Assembly: GCF_006716305.1 (NCBI RefSeq)
Contig: NZ_VFOU01000002.1
Coordinates: 558,001 to 622,000, forward strand
DNA: 64,000 bases
Source: Enteractinococcus coprophilus
GTDB lineage: Bacteria > Actinomycetota > Actinomycetes > Actinomycetales > Micrococcaceae
Direction: 5' to 3'
Shown here: positions 7,736 to 16,900 of the stretch, piece after piece
Layout of the letters: every line of letters starts with the position of its first letter
Numbering within the stretch: the first letter of the stretch is position 1
Made by a program: the position numbers and the translations under genes
Notes under the pieces: model-generated
Database searches by the model: none
Told to the model about the DNA's origin: nothing
What the model saw: the letters and a program-made list of their open reading frames with translations, nothing else

Positions 7736-10700
7736 TTATTCGAGACAGGCTGGTCCTAACAGCACTTTCAAATCTCCGTAGAGAGCAGGATTTGGATTGA
7801 CTTTATACTGGGGTCCGACTCGCATAATTTCCATGCTCAGATTGCCTACGAGCTTGATATTCACATCGGTGGTGCCCGAGTGATTGCGGAGAACATCACC
7901 AAGCTGGCGGATTAACGGTTCGGTGGCTTTGAACGATGGAATCGTCAAATTCAATGGCCCATCAGAACCTAAATCAGTGGTATCAATGATGGTCATCTCT
8001 TGAGCGGAGATCACCACCGATCCATCGTCGCGACGTTGCACACGCCCTTTAATGGAGACCACCAGATCCTCTGCAATCACGCTGGAGATTGGCTCATATA
8101 CTCGCCCAAAGAACATCACATCGATGGACGCTGCGAGATCTTCTACCTCAGCCCGCGCATACGGATTGCCTGAGGTCTTGGCAACGCGGCGTTCGAGGGA
8201 GGTGATCAGCCCTGCAATAGTAACAAATGAGCCATCAGCGGGCCCGTCCTCGTCAAGAATCTGACTGACAGTGTAGTCCGCATGTTGATCCAACACCTGC
8301 TCTAGACCCTGCAGCGGGTGGTCGGATACGTAGAGCCCGATCATTTCGCGTTCAAATCCGAGCTTGGTTTTCTTATCCCACTCCGGCAGATCGGGCACGG
8401 TAATACCAAAGCCGGTATCGACTCCAGCATCTTCGGTATCTTCCAGCAGGGAGAAGAAATCGAACTGGTTATTCGCTTCTTGGCGCTTTTGGACCATCGA
8501 GGCGTCGACGGCCTCCTCATGCACAGCAAGCAACGATCTGCGCGTGTAATTCAACGAATCGAAACCACCGGCCTTAATCATGGATTCGATGGTTCGTTTG
8601 TTACAAACTTCTTGTGGAACTTTCTTGAAGAAGTCCTGGAAAGTCGTGAAAGCACCTTGCTCATCGCGGGCTTTGACCATTCCTGCAACCACGTGTGCAC
8701 CCACGTTGCGTACAGCACCCATACCGAAACGGATGTCCGTCCCAACGGGAGTGAAGTTCTGTTCAGACTCATTAACATCTGGCGGCAGAACCTTAATATC
8801 CATCCGACGACACTCGTTGAGATATATCGCCAATTTATCTTTATCGTGGGACACCGAGGTCAGCAAGGCAGCCATGTATTCGGCCGGATAGTGTGCCTTC
8901 AGATATGCCGTCCAGTAAGACACCAGACCGTAAGCAGCCGAGTGTGCTTTATTGAATGCATAATCCGAGAACGGTAGAAGGATATTCCACAGAGCAGTAA
9001 TAGCCTCCTGTGGGTACCCGTTATCTAGCATGCCCCGCTGGAAGCTTTCGTACTGTTTGTCTAGCTCTTCTTTCTTCTTCTTACCCATTGCACGGCGCAA
9101 AATATCTGCTTGACCTAGCGAATATCCTGCAACCTTCTGCGCGATCGACATGACCTGTTCCTGATACACGATCAAGCCGTAAGTCACGCCAAGAATTTCT
9201 TCCAGTGGCTCTTTGAGCGTCGGGTGAATTGGGGTGACTTCTTGCAACCCGTTCTTACGCAGCGCATAGTTATTATGCGAATTCGCCCCCATCGGCCCCG
9301 GACGATACAGCGCTAGGGTCGCGGAAATGTCTTCGAAGTTGTCTGGACGCATGAGTTTCAACAGTGACCGCATGGGCCCACCGTCGAGTTGGAACACCCC
9401 AAGGGTGTCACCACGGGCCAGGAGCTCATACGATGCTTGATCCTCGAGATCGAGGTTTTCCAGATCCAGCGTGAAGTCTCGGTTCAGTTTGATATTCTCT
9501 ACCGCGTCCGAAATCACGGTGAGGTTTCGCAGACCGAGGAAATCCATTTTGATCAGGCCCAGCGCCTCAGCGGTGGGATAGTCAAACTGCGTAATAACCT
9601 GTCCGTCAACAAGCCGCCGCATAATCGGAATGACGTCAATGATGGGGTCCGAGGACATGATCACACCGGCAGCATGGACGCCCCATTGGCGGATCAAGCC
9701 TTCAATCCCTTTGGCAGTCTCAAATACTTCTTGCGCTTCTGGGTCAGTTTGCAAAAGTTCCCGGAAGTCGCCGGCTTCTGAATAACGTGGTGCTTCTGGA
9801 TCCTCAATATCTGCCAAAGGGATATCCTTGGCCATGACAGCTGGCGGCAATGCCTTGGTCAGTTGGTCACCCATAGAAAAAGGCTTGCCCAACACACGAG
9901 CAGAGTCTTTGAGCGCCTGCTTGGTCTTGATAGTTCCATAGGTGACAATCATCGCCACCCGTTCGTCACCGTATTTTTCAGTCACGTACTCGATAACTTC
10001 GTTGCGCCGACGATCGTCGAAGTCCACATCGAAGTCCGGCATGGACACACGATCAGGATTAAGGAAACGCTCAAAAATCAAACCGTGTTTCAGTGGATCT
10101 AGTTCCGTGATGCGAAGAGCATAGGCTACCATCGACCCCGCACCAGAGCCACGACCTGGGCCCACGCGGATGCCCTGTTCCTTCGCCCAGTTAATAAAGT
10201 CGGCTACGACTAGGAAATATCCAGGGAAGCCCATGTTAATAATGACTTCAAGCTCGTAGTCGGCTTGTTTCTGGACATGGGCTGGCACACCATCGGGGTA
10301 ACGAACCCGAAGTCCGCTATTGACTTCCTTGACCAACCAGCTGGTTTCGTCCTCCCCCGGCGGGGTCGGGAACTTGGGCATGTAGTTTGCTTCAGTGTTG
10401 AAACTCACCTCACACTGTTCTGCAATGATCAGTGTATTGTCGATCGCTTCCGGTAGATCAGAAAACAGTGTGCGCATCTCGGCGGCAGACTTCAAGTAAT
10501 AGTCATTGCCAGAAAACGCGAAACGCGACCCGCCCTCATCATAGGTTGGTTCACTAAGTCTGGACCCAGACTGCAGAGCCAGCAGTGCTTCGTGATGCTT
10601 GGCGTCGTGCTGGTGAGTGTAGTGCAGATCATTGGTCGCAACCAAAGGTAGTTTGAGATCTTTGGCGATCTGCAGCAGGTCGCCAATCACTCGGCGCTCT

Positions 10701-11314
10701 ATATCTAACCCATGCTGCATCACTTCGACGTAGAAATTGTCTTTACCGAAAATATCCCGGAACTCAGCTGCAGCATTAAGTGCTTCTTGATACTGCCCCA
10801 AACGAAGACGAGTTTGTACTTCTCCAGAGGGGCATCCCGTCGTCGCGATGATGCCCTCGGAATAGTCGTTGAGAAGCTCCCGATCGATACGTGGCCATTT
10901 GGCGTACACGGCGTCTAAGGAAGCTTGAGACCCCATCCGGAACAAGTTGTGCATGCCGGTATTGTTTTTAGACAACAATGTCATGTGGGTGTAAGCACCA
11001 CTACCTGATACATCGTCACCACGTTGGTCCGGGTCGCCCCAACGAACGCGAGTTTTATCTGTGCGATGTTGGTGTCCGGGTGCAAGATAAGCTTCTAGGC
11101 CGATGATGGGTTTAATGCCGTACTGTTGGGCCTTGTTCCAGAAGTCAAAGGCTCCAAAAAGGTACCCGTGGTCTGTTATAGCTATGGCTTCCTGGCCAAG
11201 ACGATTGGCTTCGGCAAATAGTTCATCAAGTTTTGCCGCACCATCTAGCATCGAATATTCGGTATGCGTGTGAAGGTGAACAAAACCATCGTGTTGGGCA
11301 CTGCCCCTCGCCAT
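7736..11314 (-). CDS. dnaE: DNA polymerase III subunit alpha (DnaE1)
   Basis: Replicative polymerase. Domain order in the 1192 residues: N-terminal PHP domain starting FVHLHTHTEYSMLDG at residue 12, then the Pol-beta-like palm with catalytic aspartates in MPDFDVDFDDRRR near residue 425, tandem HhH and an OB-fold near the C-terminus (about residues 1000-1080). The PHP metal residues (HxH, ITDHG) are retained, consistent with the actinobacterial DnaE1 in which the PHP domain proofreads. A GGAGG precedes the ATG by about 11 nt. It lies downstream of the dcw/lspA/rluD genes on the same strand. Confidence 0.97.
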   Translation of the reverse strand: MARGSAQHDGFVHLHTHTEYSMLDGAAKLDELFAEANRLGQEAIAITDHGYLFGAFDFWNKAQQYGIKPIIGLEAYLAPGHQHRTDKTRVRWGDPDQRGDDVSGSGAYTHMTLLSKNNTGMHNLFRMGSQASLDAVYAKWPRIDRELLNDYSEGIIATTGCPSGEVQTRLRLGQYQEALNAAAEFRDIFGKDNFYVEVMQHGLDIERRVIGDLLQIAKDLKLPLVATNDLHYTHQHDAKHHEALLALQSGSRLSEPTYDEGGSRFAFSGNDYYLKSAAEMRTLFSDLPEAIDNTLIIAEQCEVSFNTEANYMPKFPTPPGEDETSWLVKEVNSGLRVRYPDGVPAHVQKQADYELEVIINMGFPGYFLVVADFINWAKEQGIRVGPGRGSGAGSMVAYALRITELDPLKHGLIFERFLNPDRVSMPDFDVDFDDRRRNEVIEYVTEKYGDERVAMIVTYGTIKTKQALKDSARVLGKPFSMGDQLTKALPPAVMAKDIPLADIEDPEAPRYSEAGDFRELLQTDPEAQEVFETAKGIEGLIRQWGVHAAGVIMSSDPIIDVIPIMRRLVDGQVITQFDYPTAEALGLIKMDFLGLRNLTVISDAVENIKLNRDFTLDLENLDLEDQASYELLARGDTLGVFQLDGGPMRSLLKLMRPDNFEDISATLALYRPGPMGANSHNNYALRKNGLQEVTPIHPTLKEPLEEILGVTYGLIVYQEQVMSIAQKVAGYSLGQADILRRAMGKKKKEELDKQYESFQRGMLDNGYPQEAITALWNILLPFSDYAFNKAHSAAYGLVSYWTAYLKAHYPAEYMAALLTSVSHDKDKLAIYLNECRRMDIKVLPPDVNESEQNFTPVGTDIRFGMGAVRNVGAHVVAGMVKARDEQGAFTTFQDFFKKVPQEVCNKRTIESMIKAGGFDSLNYTRRSLLAVHEEAVDASMVQKRQEANNQFDFFSLLEDTEDAGVDTGFGITVPDLPEWDKKTKLGFEREMIGLYVSDHPLQGLEQVLDQHADYTVSQILDEDGPADGSFVTIAGLITSLERRVAKTSGNPYARAEVEDLAASIDVMFFGRVYEPISSVIAEDLVVSIKGRVQRRDDGSVVISAQEMTIIDTTDLGSDGPLNLTIPSFKATEPLIRQLGDVLRNHSGTTDVNIKLVGNLSMEIMRVGPQYKVNPNPALYGDLKVLLGPACLE

Positions 11315-11376
11315 ATATGGATCGACCTCCGGGTTGTTGATTGACTCGCGTCAGTCAGTCTAATCGTTTTATAAAA

Positions 11377-12303
11377 CTATTCTCTTAAGCGATCGAGCGC
11401 GTATTGCAGGTCCATCGAATAATCGGTGGTATAGGACACAAACTGCCCGGTGACCGGGTGGTTGAACCCAAGCCCTACGGCATGTAACCACTGTCGAGTC
11501 AGCCCAAGTTCAGCTGCTAGCCCAGCATCTGCACCGTATGTGAGATCCCCAACGAGCGGATGGTTCAGGGCCGAGAAATGTACGCGGATCTGGTGGGTCC
11601 GTCCAGTGCGGAGTCTTACATCGACCAGCGTGGCAGTCCCAAACGATTCCAAGGTTTGGTACTCGGTGATAGCTTGTTTACCGCCCTCGACTACACCGAA
11701 GCGCCATTCATATCCCGGCATGCGATCGATCGGTGCATCGATTGTGCCACTGAGTGGGTCCGGCAGACCCTCAAGCATCGCATGATAGTTCCGTGTTGGG
11801 GTTCGATCGTGAAAAGCCTGCTTTAACCGGCTGTAGGCGACTTCCGTTTTGGCAACGACCATGAGTCCCGATGTGCCAACGTCTAACCGTTGGACAATAC
11901 CTTGACGCTCTGGTGGACCCGAGGTTGCAATATCGATGCCAAGCGCAGCCAGGCCTCCGACCACGGTGGGCCCACGCCAACCTTGGGAAGGGTGAGCAGC
12001 GACGCCCACTGGTTTATCAATAACAACGTAGTGTTCTTCGTCATCGACGACGATTAGGTCCTGCACGAATTCTGCTTTCACCTCGAGCGGGTCGGGATCA
12101 TTAGGGATGGTTATGGTGAGAGAATCTCCGGCACGCAGTTTGGTGGACTTCACCGCAACCTCATGATTGACTAATACAAATCCGCGTTGAATCCATTCGA
12201 CAGCTTTCGTACGCGATATGCCGGCGGCGTGCGCTACAACGGCGTCTGCTCGGCCTCGGCTGGTCACATCAACCGTGAGACGGTGTAGTTCTGGGGTGGT
12301 CAT
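11377..12303 (-). CDS. RluD-family 23S rRNA pseudouridine synthase
   Basis: Converts uridine to pseudouridine in large-subunit rRNA (RluA/C/D family). The N-terminal S4 RNA-binding domain (about residues 13-80, SRTKAVEWIQRGFVLVN) is followed by a catalytic domain with the signature QRLDVGTSGLMVVAK, in which the Asp is the nucleophile, and the family RTGRTHQIRVH segment. It sits 9 bp downstream of lspA, the usual actinobacterial neighbour. A TAGGGT hexamer 6 nt before the ATG could give an internal leaderless transcript. The precise target uridine is not deducible. Confidence 0.93.
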   Translation of the reverse strand: MTTPELHRLTVDVTSRGRADAVVAHAAGISRTKAVEWIQRGFVLVNHEVAVKSTKLRAGDSLTITIPNDPDPLEVKAEFVQDLIVVDDEEHYVVIDKPVGVAAHPSQGWRGPTVVGGLAALGIDIATSGPPERQGIVQRLDVGTSGLMVVAKTEVAYSRLKQAFHDRTPTRNYHAMLEGLPDPLSGTIDAPIDRMPGYEWRFGVVEGGKQAITEYQTLESFGTATLVDVRLRTGRTHQIRVHFSALNHPLVGDLTYGADAGLAAELGLTRQWLHAVGLGFNHPVTGQFVSYTTDYSMDLQYALDRLRE

Positions 12304-12312
12304 ACCACTACC

Positions 12313-12876
12313 CTAATCGCGGTCCCCGGACGCTGGTGAGCCGTCGGATTGGTTATGAGCTGTGTCATCGGTCTCAGGTTTACCATCCAGGGTCTTGCCC
12401 ATCATCACCAGAATGACAATCACGATGATCGAAACCACGATGAAAGAATCTGCGATATTGAATATGGCGAAGTTTGGCAGCGCGATGAAGTCGATTACGT
12501 GTCCGATACCGAACCCTGGTTCACGAAAGAGTCGGTCGGTCAGGTTTCCAGCGATCCCACCGGCAAGACTGCCCAGTGTTATGAGCCAGGGTAGGGTCCT
12601 TGCCCGAAAGACTATCAAGCACAGCACAATGAGCAGCCCTGCTGCCTGGATGATCGTAAATATCCATGTGTAGTCCGTACCGATGGAGAACGCTGCACCG
12701 GGGTTGCGGATGAAATGCCAAGACAAGACGGGCTCGATAACGACAATTCGTTCACCCTCCGACATGTTTGCGAGCACGGTCTCTTTGGTCCATAAGTCAG
12801 CGAGGTACGCAATTATCATCGGGATCAAAGCGATCCACCAGGCGCGTTGAGGTACTGGCTTAAAGGCTTTGGCCAC
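12313..12876 (-). CDS. lspA: Lipoprotein signal peptidase (signal peptidase II)
   Basis: Cleaves the signal peptide of prolipoproteins at the lipobox after diacylglyceryl transfer. The 187-residue protein has four predicted membrane segments, the family sequence FIRNPGAAFS, and both catalytic aspartates (GNLTDRLFREP and FNIADSFIV). The GTG start is preceded by TAGGAG at a 5-nt spacing. The C-terminal tail after the last helix is a hydrophilic, likely cytoplasmic extension. The window also encodes a likely substrate, the large lipoprotein at 32164. Confidence 0.96.
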   Translation of the reverse strand: MAKAFKPVPQRAWWIALIPMIIAYLADLWTKETVLANMSEGERIVVIEPVLSWHFIRNPGAAFSIGTDYTWIFTIIQAAGLLIVLCLIVFRARTLPWLITLGSLAGGIAGNLTDRLFREPGFGIGHVIDFIALPNFAIFNIADSFIVVSIIVIVILVMMGKTLDGKPETDDTAHNQSDGSPASGDRD

Positions 12877-12912
12877 GGGTGCTCCTAAGGCATCTTCACA
12901 ATTTTACAAACA

Positions 12913-12950
12913 CAATGGTCGGCTATTTTCTGCAAAATAGCCGACCATTG
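12913..12950. terminator. Strong hairpin terminator after divIVA
   Basis: A 17-bp perfect stem (left arm CAATGGTCGGCTATTTT, loop CTGC, right arm its complement) lies between the divIVA stop and lspA. The A/T-rich inner stem and flanking T/A runs suit a terminator; it should reduce read-through from divIVA into lspA. Confidence 0.7.
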
Positions 12951-12994
12951 GTAGTGGCGTCGACAGCATAGTGGTGTCGAAAAAGTGCCAAAGA

Positions 12995-13651
12995 CTAGTC
13001 TGTGACCCGTGCTTGTGAATCGAGGTCTTGCAGTTGATTCTCGATAAAAGCGCGCAGGCGTGAACGGTAATCGCGTTCGAAGCCACGAAGCTCTTCGACT
13101 TCGCGTTCCAAGATTGTTTTGCGTTTTTCGAGTTCGTCCAAAGTCTTGCGAGACGTCTCTTGAGCTTCGGTCACCATGCGGTTTGCTTCGCGCTCGGCCT
13201 CGGAGATAATTTCGTCGCGTTTACGCTCGCCTTCAGCAACGTATTCATCGTGCAGACGCTGGGCCATGGCCAACACACCGGCAGCTGATTCAGCAGTCGA
13301 TTCATGTGCGGGTTCTGCCGGGGCTGCTGGAGCGGCTTCCACGATTTCTGGTTCTGGTTCTACTACAGCTTGTTCGACGACTGGTTCAGCCTCGACGACT
13401 GGCAGATCGGCGGCAGTAGATTCATCATCGAGGCCGTCCGCAGGTACAGGAGCTGGTACGGGCGCAGATTCACCGGTTTGAGTTTCAAGCTCCGCCACTT
13501 GACGGCGCAGTTCATCATTTTCCTGGTTCAGACGGCGTAGTTCCTCAACGATCTCATCGAGAAAATCATCTACTTCGTCTTGGTCGTAGCCTTCACGAAA
13601 TTTCGTGACTTGAAACTTCTTATTGACTACAACTTCCGGCGTGAGAGCCAT
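12995..13651 (-). CDS. divIVA: Cell-pole protein DivIVA / Wag31
   Basis: Membrane-curvature-sensing scaffold that directs polar wall growth and septum placement. The start MALTPEVVVNKKFQVTKFREGYDQDEVDDFLDE is the conserved DivIVA N-terminal domain, which fixes the start at 13651 rather than an upstream in-frame codon. It is followed by a coiled coil (EELRRLNQENDELRRQVAELE), an acidic Pro/Ala/Val/Glu-rich linker of about 60 residues, and a second long coiled coil rich in E/R with a FERDYRSRLRAFIENQL end. 218 residues. It lies downstream of yggT and sepF as in other actinobacteria, but 194 bp separate it from yggT, so it probably has its own promoter. Confidence 0.96.
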   Translation of the reverse strand: MALTPEVVVNKKFQVTKFREGYDQDEVDDFLDEIVEELRRLNQENDELRRQVAELETQTGESAPVPAPVPADGLDDESTAADLPVVEAEPVVEQAVVEPEPEIVEAAPAAPAEPAHESTAESAAGVLAMAQRLHDEYVAEGERKRDEIISEAEREANRMVTEAQETSRKTLDELEKRKTILEREVEELRGFERDYRSRLRAFIENQLQDLDSQARVTD

Positions 13652-13845
13652 GTGGTCACCCCAATTACTTGGTCCTGTACAAAATACGAAAACATTTTGC
13701 TTTCTGATCAGTAGGTTGAGCACGTAGCTCACGTCTACTTATGTATCTGTTAGATAACATTAGCATCGCAAATCACTTAACGAGTAGTCGACGTGGCTGT
13801 TACGGCTAAATACCTGCTGTATTGAGCAATATTACTTGATTTTTA

Positions 13846-14139
13846 TCAGGCTGTAGCGCCTTGAAGTGCGATAAATCTGATGATCGTGACGATAAGAAAA
13901 ACTACGATGAACGACAGGTCTAAAGAGACCTGCCCAAATCGCAGCGGAGGTATGAAGCGGCGGAAGAAGTGCAGCGGAGGGTCGGTTAGCGTCATAACAA
14001 GCTCTGCAACAACCAGGTTGATGCCTCGCGGACGCCAGTCCCGGACGAAGACATTGACCAACGAGTAGAGGATTCGCACAACGAGGATAAAGAAGTAAAT
14101 GGTTGCCACCAAGTACAGCAGAGTCCAGAATAATTGCAC
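13846..14139 (-). CDS. YggT family membrane protein
   Basis: A 97-residue protein with two hydrophobic segments (LFWTLLYLVATIYFFILVVRIL and the C-terminal LSFIVVFLIVTIIRFI) separated by a loop with the family signature DPPLHFFRRFIPPLRFGQVSLDLS. YggT proteins occur between sepF and divIVA in most actinobacteria and are implicated in division or osmotic tolerance, but the biochemical role is not known. It follows sepF by about 40 bp and is probably cotranscribed. Confidence 0.92.
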   Translation of the reverse strand: MQLFWTLLYLVATIYFFILVVRILYSLVNVFVRDWRPRGINLVVAELVMTLTDPPLHFFRRFIPPLRFGQVSLDLSFIVVFLIVTIIRFIALQGATA

Positions 14140-14182
14140 AAGTCCTCAGTTTCTTCGTCGATACGTTTCGTTGTCGGCTACA

Positions 14183-14740
14183 TTATGCCTGGTCGAAGAA
14201 ATCTTCGTCCTGTGCTGAGCTGGAGTGACCGTCAACGACGTTTTCCACGTCCGTAGGCGTCAACAAAAATACTTTGTTGGTAACGCGCTCAATCGCACCG
14301 TGGAGACCAAATGCTAGCCCTGCGGAGAAATCCACCAAACGTTTTGCTTCCGACTCTGCCATATCGGTGACATTGATAATCACGGGCATACCGGATCGAA
14401 TTGCCTCACCAATTAGTTTGGCGTCGTTATACGAACGCGGATGGATAGTACGCAATTTGTGCACTTCAGCGCTTTCCTCTCGGGACTGGACCACACGCTT
14501 AATCGGTGTGACCGGGGCGCGGTAGTCATCCTTGTCGTCCGGCACAGCTCGCGGGCCAGACGGTTTAGATTCAACCGGCTTGACGGGTTCTGGTGCAACT
14601 TCTGCGGCCGTGGGCTCTTCCGGAACGTCAGCTAGTGTAGGACTTGTCTTGCGTTCTTCTTCTAGAAGCTCTTGTTCATACGCTTCGTCACTATCGGCCA
14701 GACCCATTCGGATCATGGCCTTTTTGAATCCGCTAACCAT
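14183..14740 (-). CDS. sepF: Cell division protein SepF
   Basis: Membrane anchor and bundler of FtsZ. The 185-residue protein has an N-terminal amphipathic membrane-binding segment (MVSGFKKAMIRMGL), a long acidic/proline-rich linker (about residues 20-85), and the SepF core from HKLRTIHPRSYNDAKLIGEAI to IERVTNKVFLLTP. The ATG at 14740 was preferred over a GTG two codons upstream because GAGG lies 5 nt before it. In Actinobacteria, which lack FtsA, SepF is the main FtsZ tether; FtsZ from this locus has the matching C-terminal peptide. Confidence 0.95.
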   Translation of the reverse strand: MVSGFKKAMIRMGLADSDEAYEQELLEEERKTSPTLADVPEEPTAAEVAPEPVKPVESKPSGPRAVPDDKDDYRAPVTPIKRVVQSREESAEVHKLRTIHPRSYNDAKLIGEAIRSGMPVIINVTDMAESEAKRLVDFSAGLAFGLHGAIERVTNKVFLLTPTDVENVVDGHSSSAQDEDFFDQA

Positions 14741-14856
14741 GCGCACCTCAAATCCTTGATGGTTCTAGGACACTATTGACCCTAGTAGACAAACAGCAAT
14801 ATTCTTTGGAAATACGCACGTTGGTGCGGTGTGTCGCACACTCTTCGAAGAGAACT

Positions 14857-15633
14857 TTAAGGTTTCCAGACAAAACCGGCGATGCGTCCGATCCCGGGAT
14901 GACGGCGATGTGAATACAGCTGGTCATTGGTGTAGGTACATTCTGGTACACGAAAGACATTCACGCCTGCTGATCGCAAGATGGTCTCGGCTGTTGCGGG
15001 CAGGTCTAAGGACGGCGTGTTCCAGGAGGTCGTACTTGCAATCTCGGGGTATTCGCCGGCAGCTTCGTCCCGCATGATTTCGGGAACCTCGTAGCACTGA
15101 CCGCAAATACCCGGGCCGATGATCGCCTGAATTGTCCCGGTTCCACTTGCATCCTGTGCACGTAGTCGTTGCACGGTGTTTTGGAGTATCCCACCTAAGA
15201 GCCCAACGCGTCCTGCATGGGCTACTGCGGTGGGTCCGTAATCGGTAGTGAAAGCCACCGGCAAACAGTCAGCCACCAAGATGGCGATGGGATCTGTGCC
15301 ATCCGGGGAGATGATTGCATCGGCTTCCCCGAGCGTGTCTTGCTCCGCCCAACCAACATCACCGGTTTCTAATGCGGTGGTGGAGTGGGTTTGCGACACG
15401 AAGCGTGTCGTACCGGGCATGATGCCCAGTTGCCGTTCCAGTTCACGACGATTGCGCGCCGTGTCCTGCGCCGTTTCATCCTGATCCAGCACCGTCATCG
15501 ACATATTTCCGGCAGCCGTAGAAGTAAATCCAACGTGGTGGCCAGTATCGGTGCGGTGCTGGTAGATCAGTGACTTACTTGAGGAAATCTGGCACGTCCA
15601 AGTCGTCGTTGCGTCGGCTGGAAGATTCGACAA
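14857..15633 (-). CDS. pgeF: Peptidoglycan editing factor PgeF (YfiH/laccase-domain)
   Basis: Family of zinc-dependent purine nucleoside phosphorylases/laccase-like proteins, shown in E. coli to remove mis-incorporated L-Ser from muropeptide precursors. Metal-site motifs are visible: His in [10 protein letters not shown], Cys in VADCLPVAF, His in [13 protein letters not shown], and [13 protein letters not shown]. The gene follows ftsZ, its standard place. The longest frame begins with TTG and overlaps the 3' end of ftsZ by 59 bp with no clear ribosome-binding site; an internal start near 15570 is equally possible, so the first 20 or so residues are doubtful. Confidence 0.88.
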   Translation of the reverse strand: MSNLPADATTTWTCQISSSKSLIYQHRTDTGHHVGFTSTAAGNMSMTVLDQDETAQDTARNRRELERQLGIMPGTTRFVSQTHSTTALETGDVGWAEQDTLGEADAIISPDGTDPIAILVADCLPVAFTTDYGPTAVAHAGRVGLLGGILQNTVQRLRAQDASGTGTIQAIIGPGICGQCYEVPEIMRDEAAGEYPEIASTTSWNTPSLDLPATAETILRSAGVNVFRVPECTYTNDQLYSHRRHPGIGRIAGFVWKP

Positions 15634-16750
15634 CGGTTGGCAGTGGTTCCACGTTTGATTTCTCGGTCTCTTCCTGCGGGCTGGAAGCTACTTCGGCTCG
15701 TTGACCAACGTGGTTTGACTCCGGAGCAGCGACCGGACTGATGGCCGAAACCGAAGCCACCGGCGAGGCCACCTGCGCCTGCGGTGTTTCCTGAGCGGCC
15801 GGAACCGGGTCATCAAAGCCGGCTGCGATCACGGTAACGCGAACTTCATCGCCGAGATTATCGGAGATAACAGCACCGAAGATGATATTGGCTTCGGGGT
15901 GCGCTACTTCCTGAACCATCCGAGCTGCTTCGTTGATTTCAAACAGACCCATATCGGTTCCACCCTGGATGGACAGCAGTACACCGTGCGCACCGTCGAT
16001 AGAGGCTTCTAACAGTGGAGAGGCAATCGCGGCTTCGGTTGCTTCAACCGCACGGTTTTCGCCCTGTGCAGCACCCAAGCCCATCAGCGCCGAACCCGCA
16101 CCTTGCATCACAGACTTCACATCAGCAAAGTCCAGGTTAATCAAGCCTGCAGTGGTAATGAGGTCCGTAATGCCTTGGACCCCGGAGAGGAGAACCTTAT
16201 CGGCTTCTTCGAAGGCTTCCATAATAGAAATCGATCGGTCCGAGATCGACAGCAGACGGTCGTTTGGAATCACAATGAGCGTGTCGACTTCATCGCGTAG
16301 TGCTTCGATACCGGATTCAGCGTTCGTCGCACGACGACGTCCTTCGAATGTGAACGGACGGGTCACGACGCCAATCGTGAGCGCGCCTAGTGAGCGAGCG
16401 ACACGAGCGACGACTGGTGCGGCACCGGTTCCGGTACCGCCGCCTTCACCTGCGGTAACGAATACCATGTCCGCGCCCTTGAGCGCTGCTTCGATTTCTT
16501 CGACGTGATCTTCGGCAGCTTGACGGCCAACCTCTGGATCAGCACCGGCGCCCAGCCCACGGGTGAGTTCACGCCCAACGTCGAGTTTCACTTCGGCAGA
16601 GGACATCAGCAATGCCTGCGCATCGGTATTAATGGCGATAAACTCAACGCCGCGCAATCCGACATCGATCATTCGGTTGACAGCGTTCACGCCGCCGCCG
16701 CCGACACCAACAACTTTGATGACGGCCAGGTAGTTCTGGGGTGAGGTCAC
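15575..16750 (-). CDS. ftsZ: Cell division GTPase FtsZ
   Basis: Tubulin homologue forming the Z-ring. 391 residues with the nucleotide-binding [13 protein letters not shown] near residue 15, the tubulin signature GGGTGTG at 103-109, the T7 catalytic loop NLDFAD at 205-210, a variable Pro/Ala/Val-rich linker (about 320-375), and the conserved C-terminal peptide [10 protein letters not shown] that binds SepF/FtsW. The GTG start is preceded by AGGGA. A 150-bp upstream gap carries its own candidate promoter, so it can be expressed separately from the upstream dcw genes. Confidence 0.98.
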   Translation of the reverse strand: MTSPQNYLAVIKVVGVGGGGVNAVNRMIDVGLRGVEFIAINTDAQALLMSSAEVKLDVGRELTRGLGAGADPEVGRQAAEDHVEEIEAALKGADMVFVTAGEGGGTGTGAAPVVARVARSLGALTIGVVTRPFTFEGRRRATNAESGIEALRDEVDTLIVIPNDRLLSISDRSISIMEAFEEADKVLLSGVQGITDLITTAGLINLDFADVKSVMQGAGSALMGLGAAQGENRAVEATEAAIASPLLEASIDGAHGVLLSIQGGTDMGLFEINEAARMVQEVAHPEANIIFGAVISDNLGDEVRVTVIAAGFDDPVPAAQETPQAQVASPVASVSAISPVAAPESNHVGQRAEVASSPQEETEKSNVEPLPTVVESSSRRNDDLDVPDFLK

Positions 16751-16820
16751 GATATGATCCCTATTCTGCGTTCGTGGTGGGACGGAGTTCCAGCTGCGTC
16801 CAAGTTTCGTTCTTTAGCTC

Positions 16821-16849
16821 ACGATATGCTGCGGGTCGCACCTGAGCAA
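16821..16849 (-). promoter_or_regulatory. Candidate ftsZ promoter
   Basis: Minus-strand -35 TTGCTC (16844-16849) and -10 TATCGT (16821-16826), 17-bp spacer, about 70 bp upstream of the ftsZ GTG. Confidence 0.4.
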
Positions 16850-16876
16850 TGACCATCTGCCGTGTGTCGGCACGAT

Positions 16877-16891
16877 CGTGCAAAATGCACG
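16877..16891. promoter_or_regulatory. Inverted repeat upstream of ftsZ promoter (candidate operator)
   Basis: Perfect inverted repeat CGTGCA-AAA-TGCACG, its centre about 38 bp upstream of the candidate -35. This is a position suited to an activator. A GACAC pentamer (the WhiA core in other actinobacteria) lies between the repeat and the promoter at 16864-16868 on the minus strand. Confidence 0.35.
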
Positions 16892-16900
16892 TGAAAATAG

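Noticed and set aside
8318-8977. 219-codon plus-strand open frame within dnaE
   Set aside because: Antisense to the polymerase gene; no start signals.
14833-14847. Small hairpin GTGCG-CGCAC before the pgeF stop region
   Set aside because: Only 5 bp, no T-run; too weak to call a terminator.
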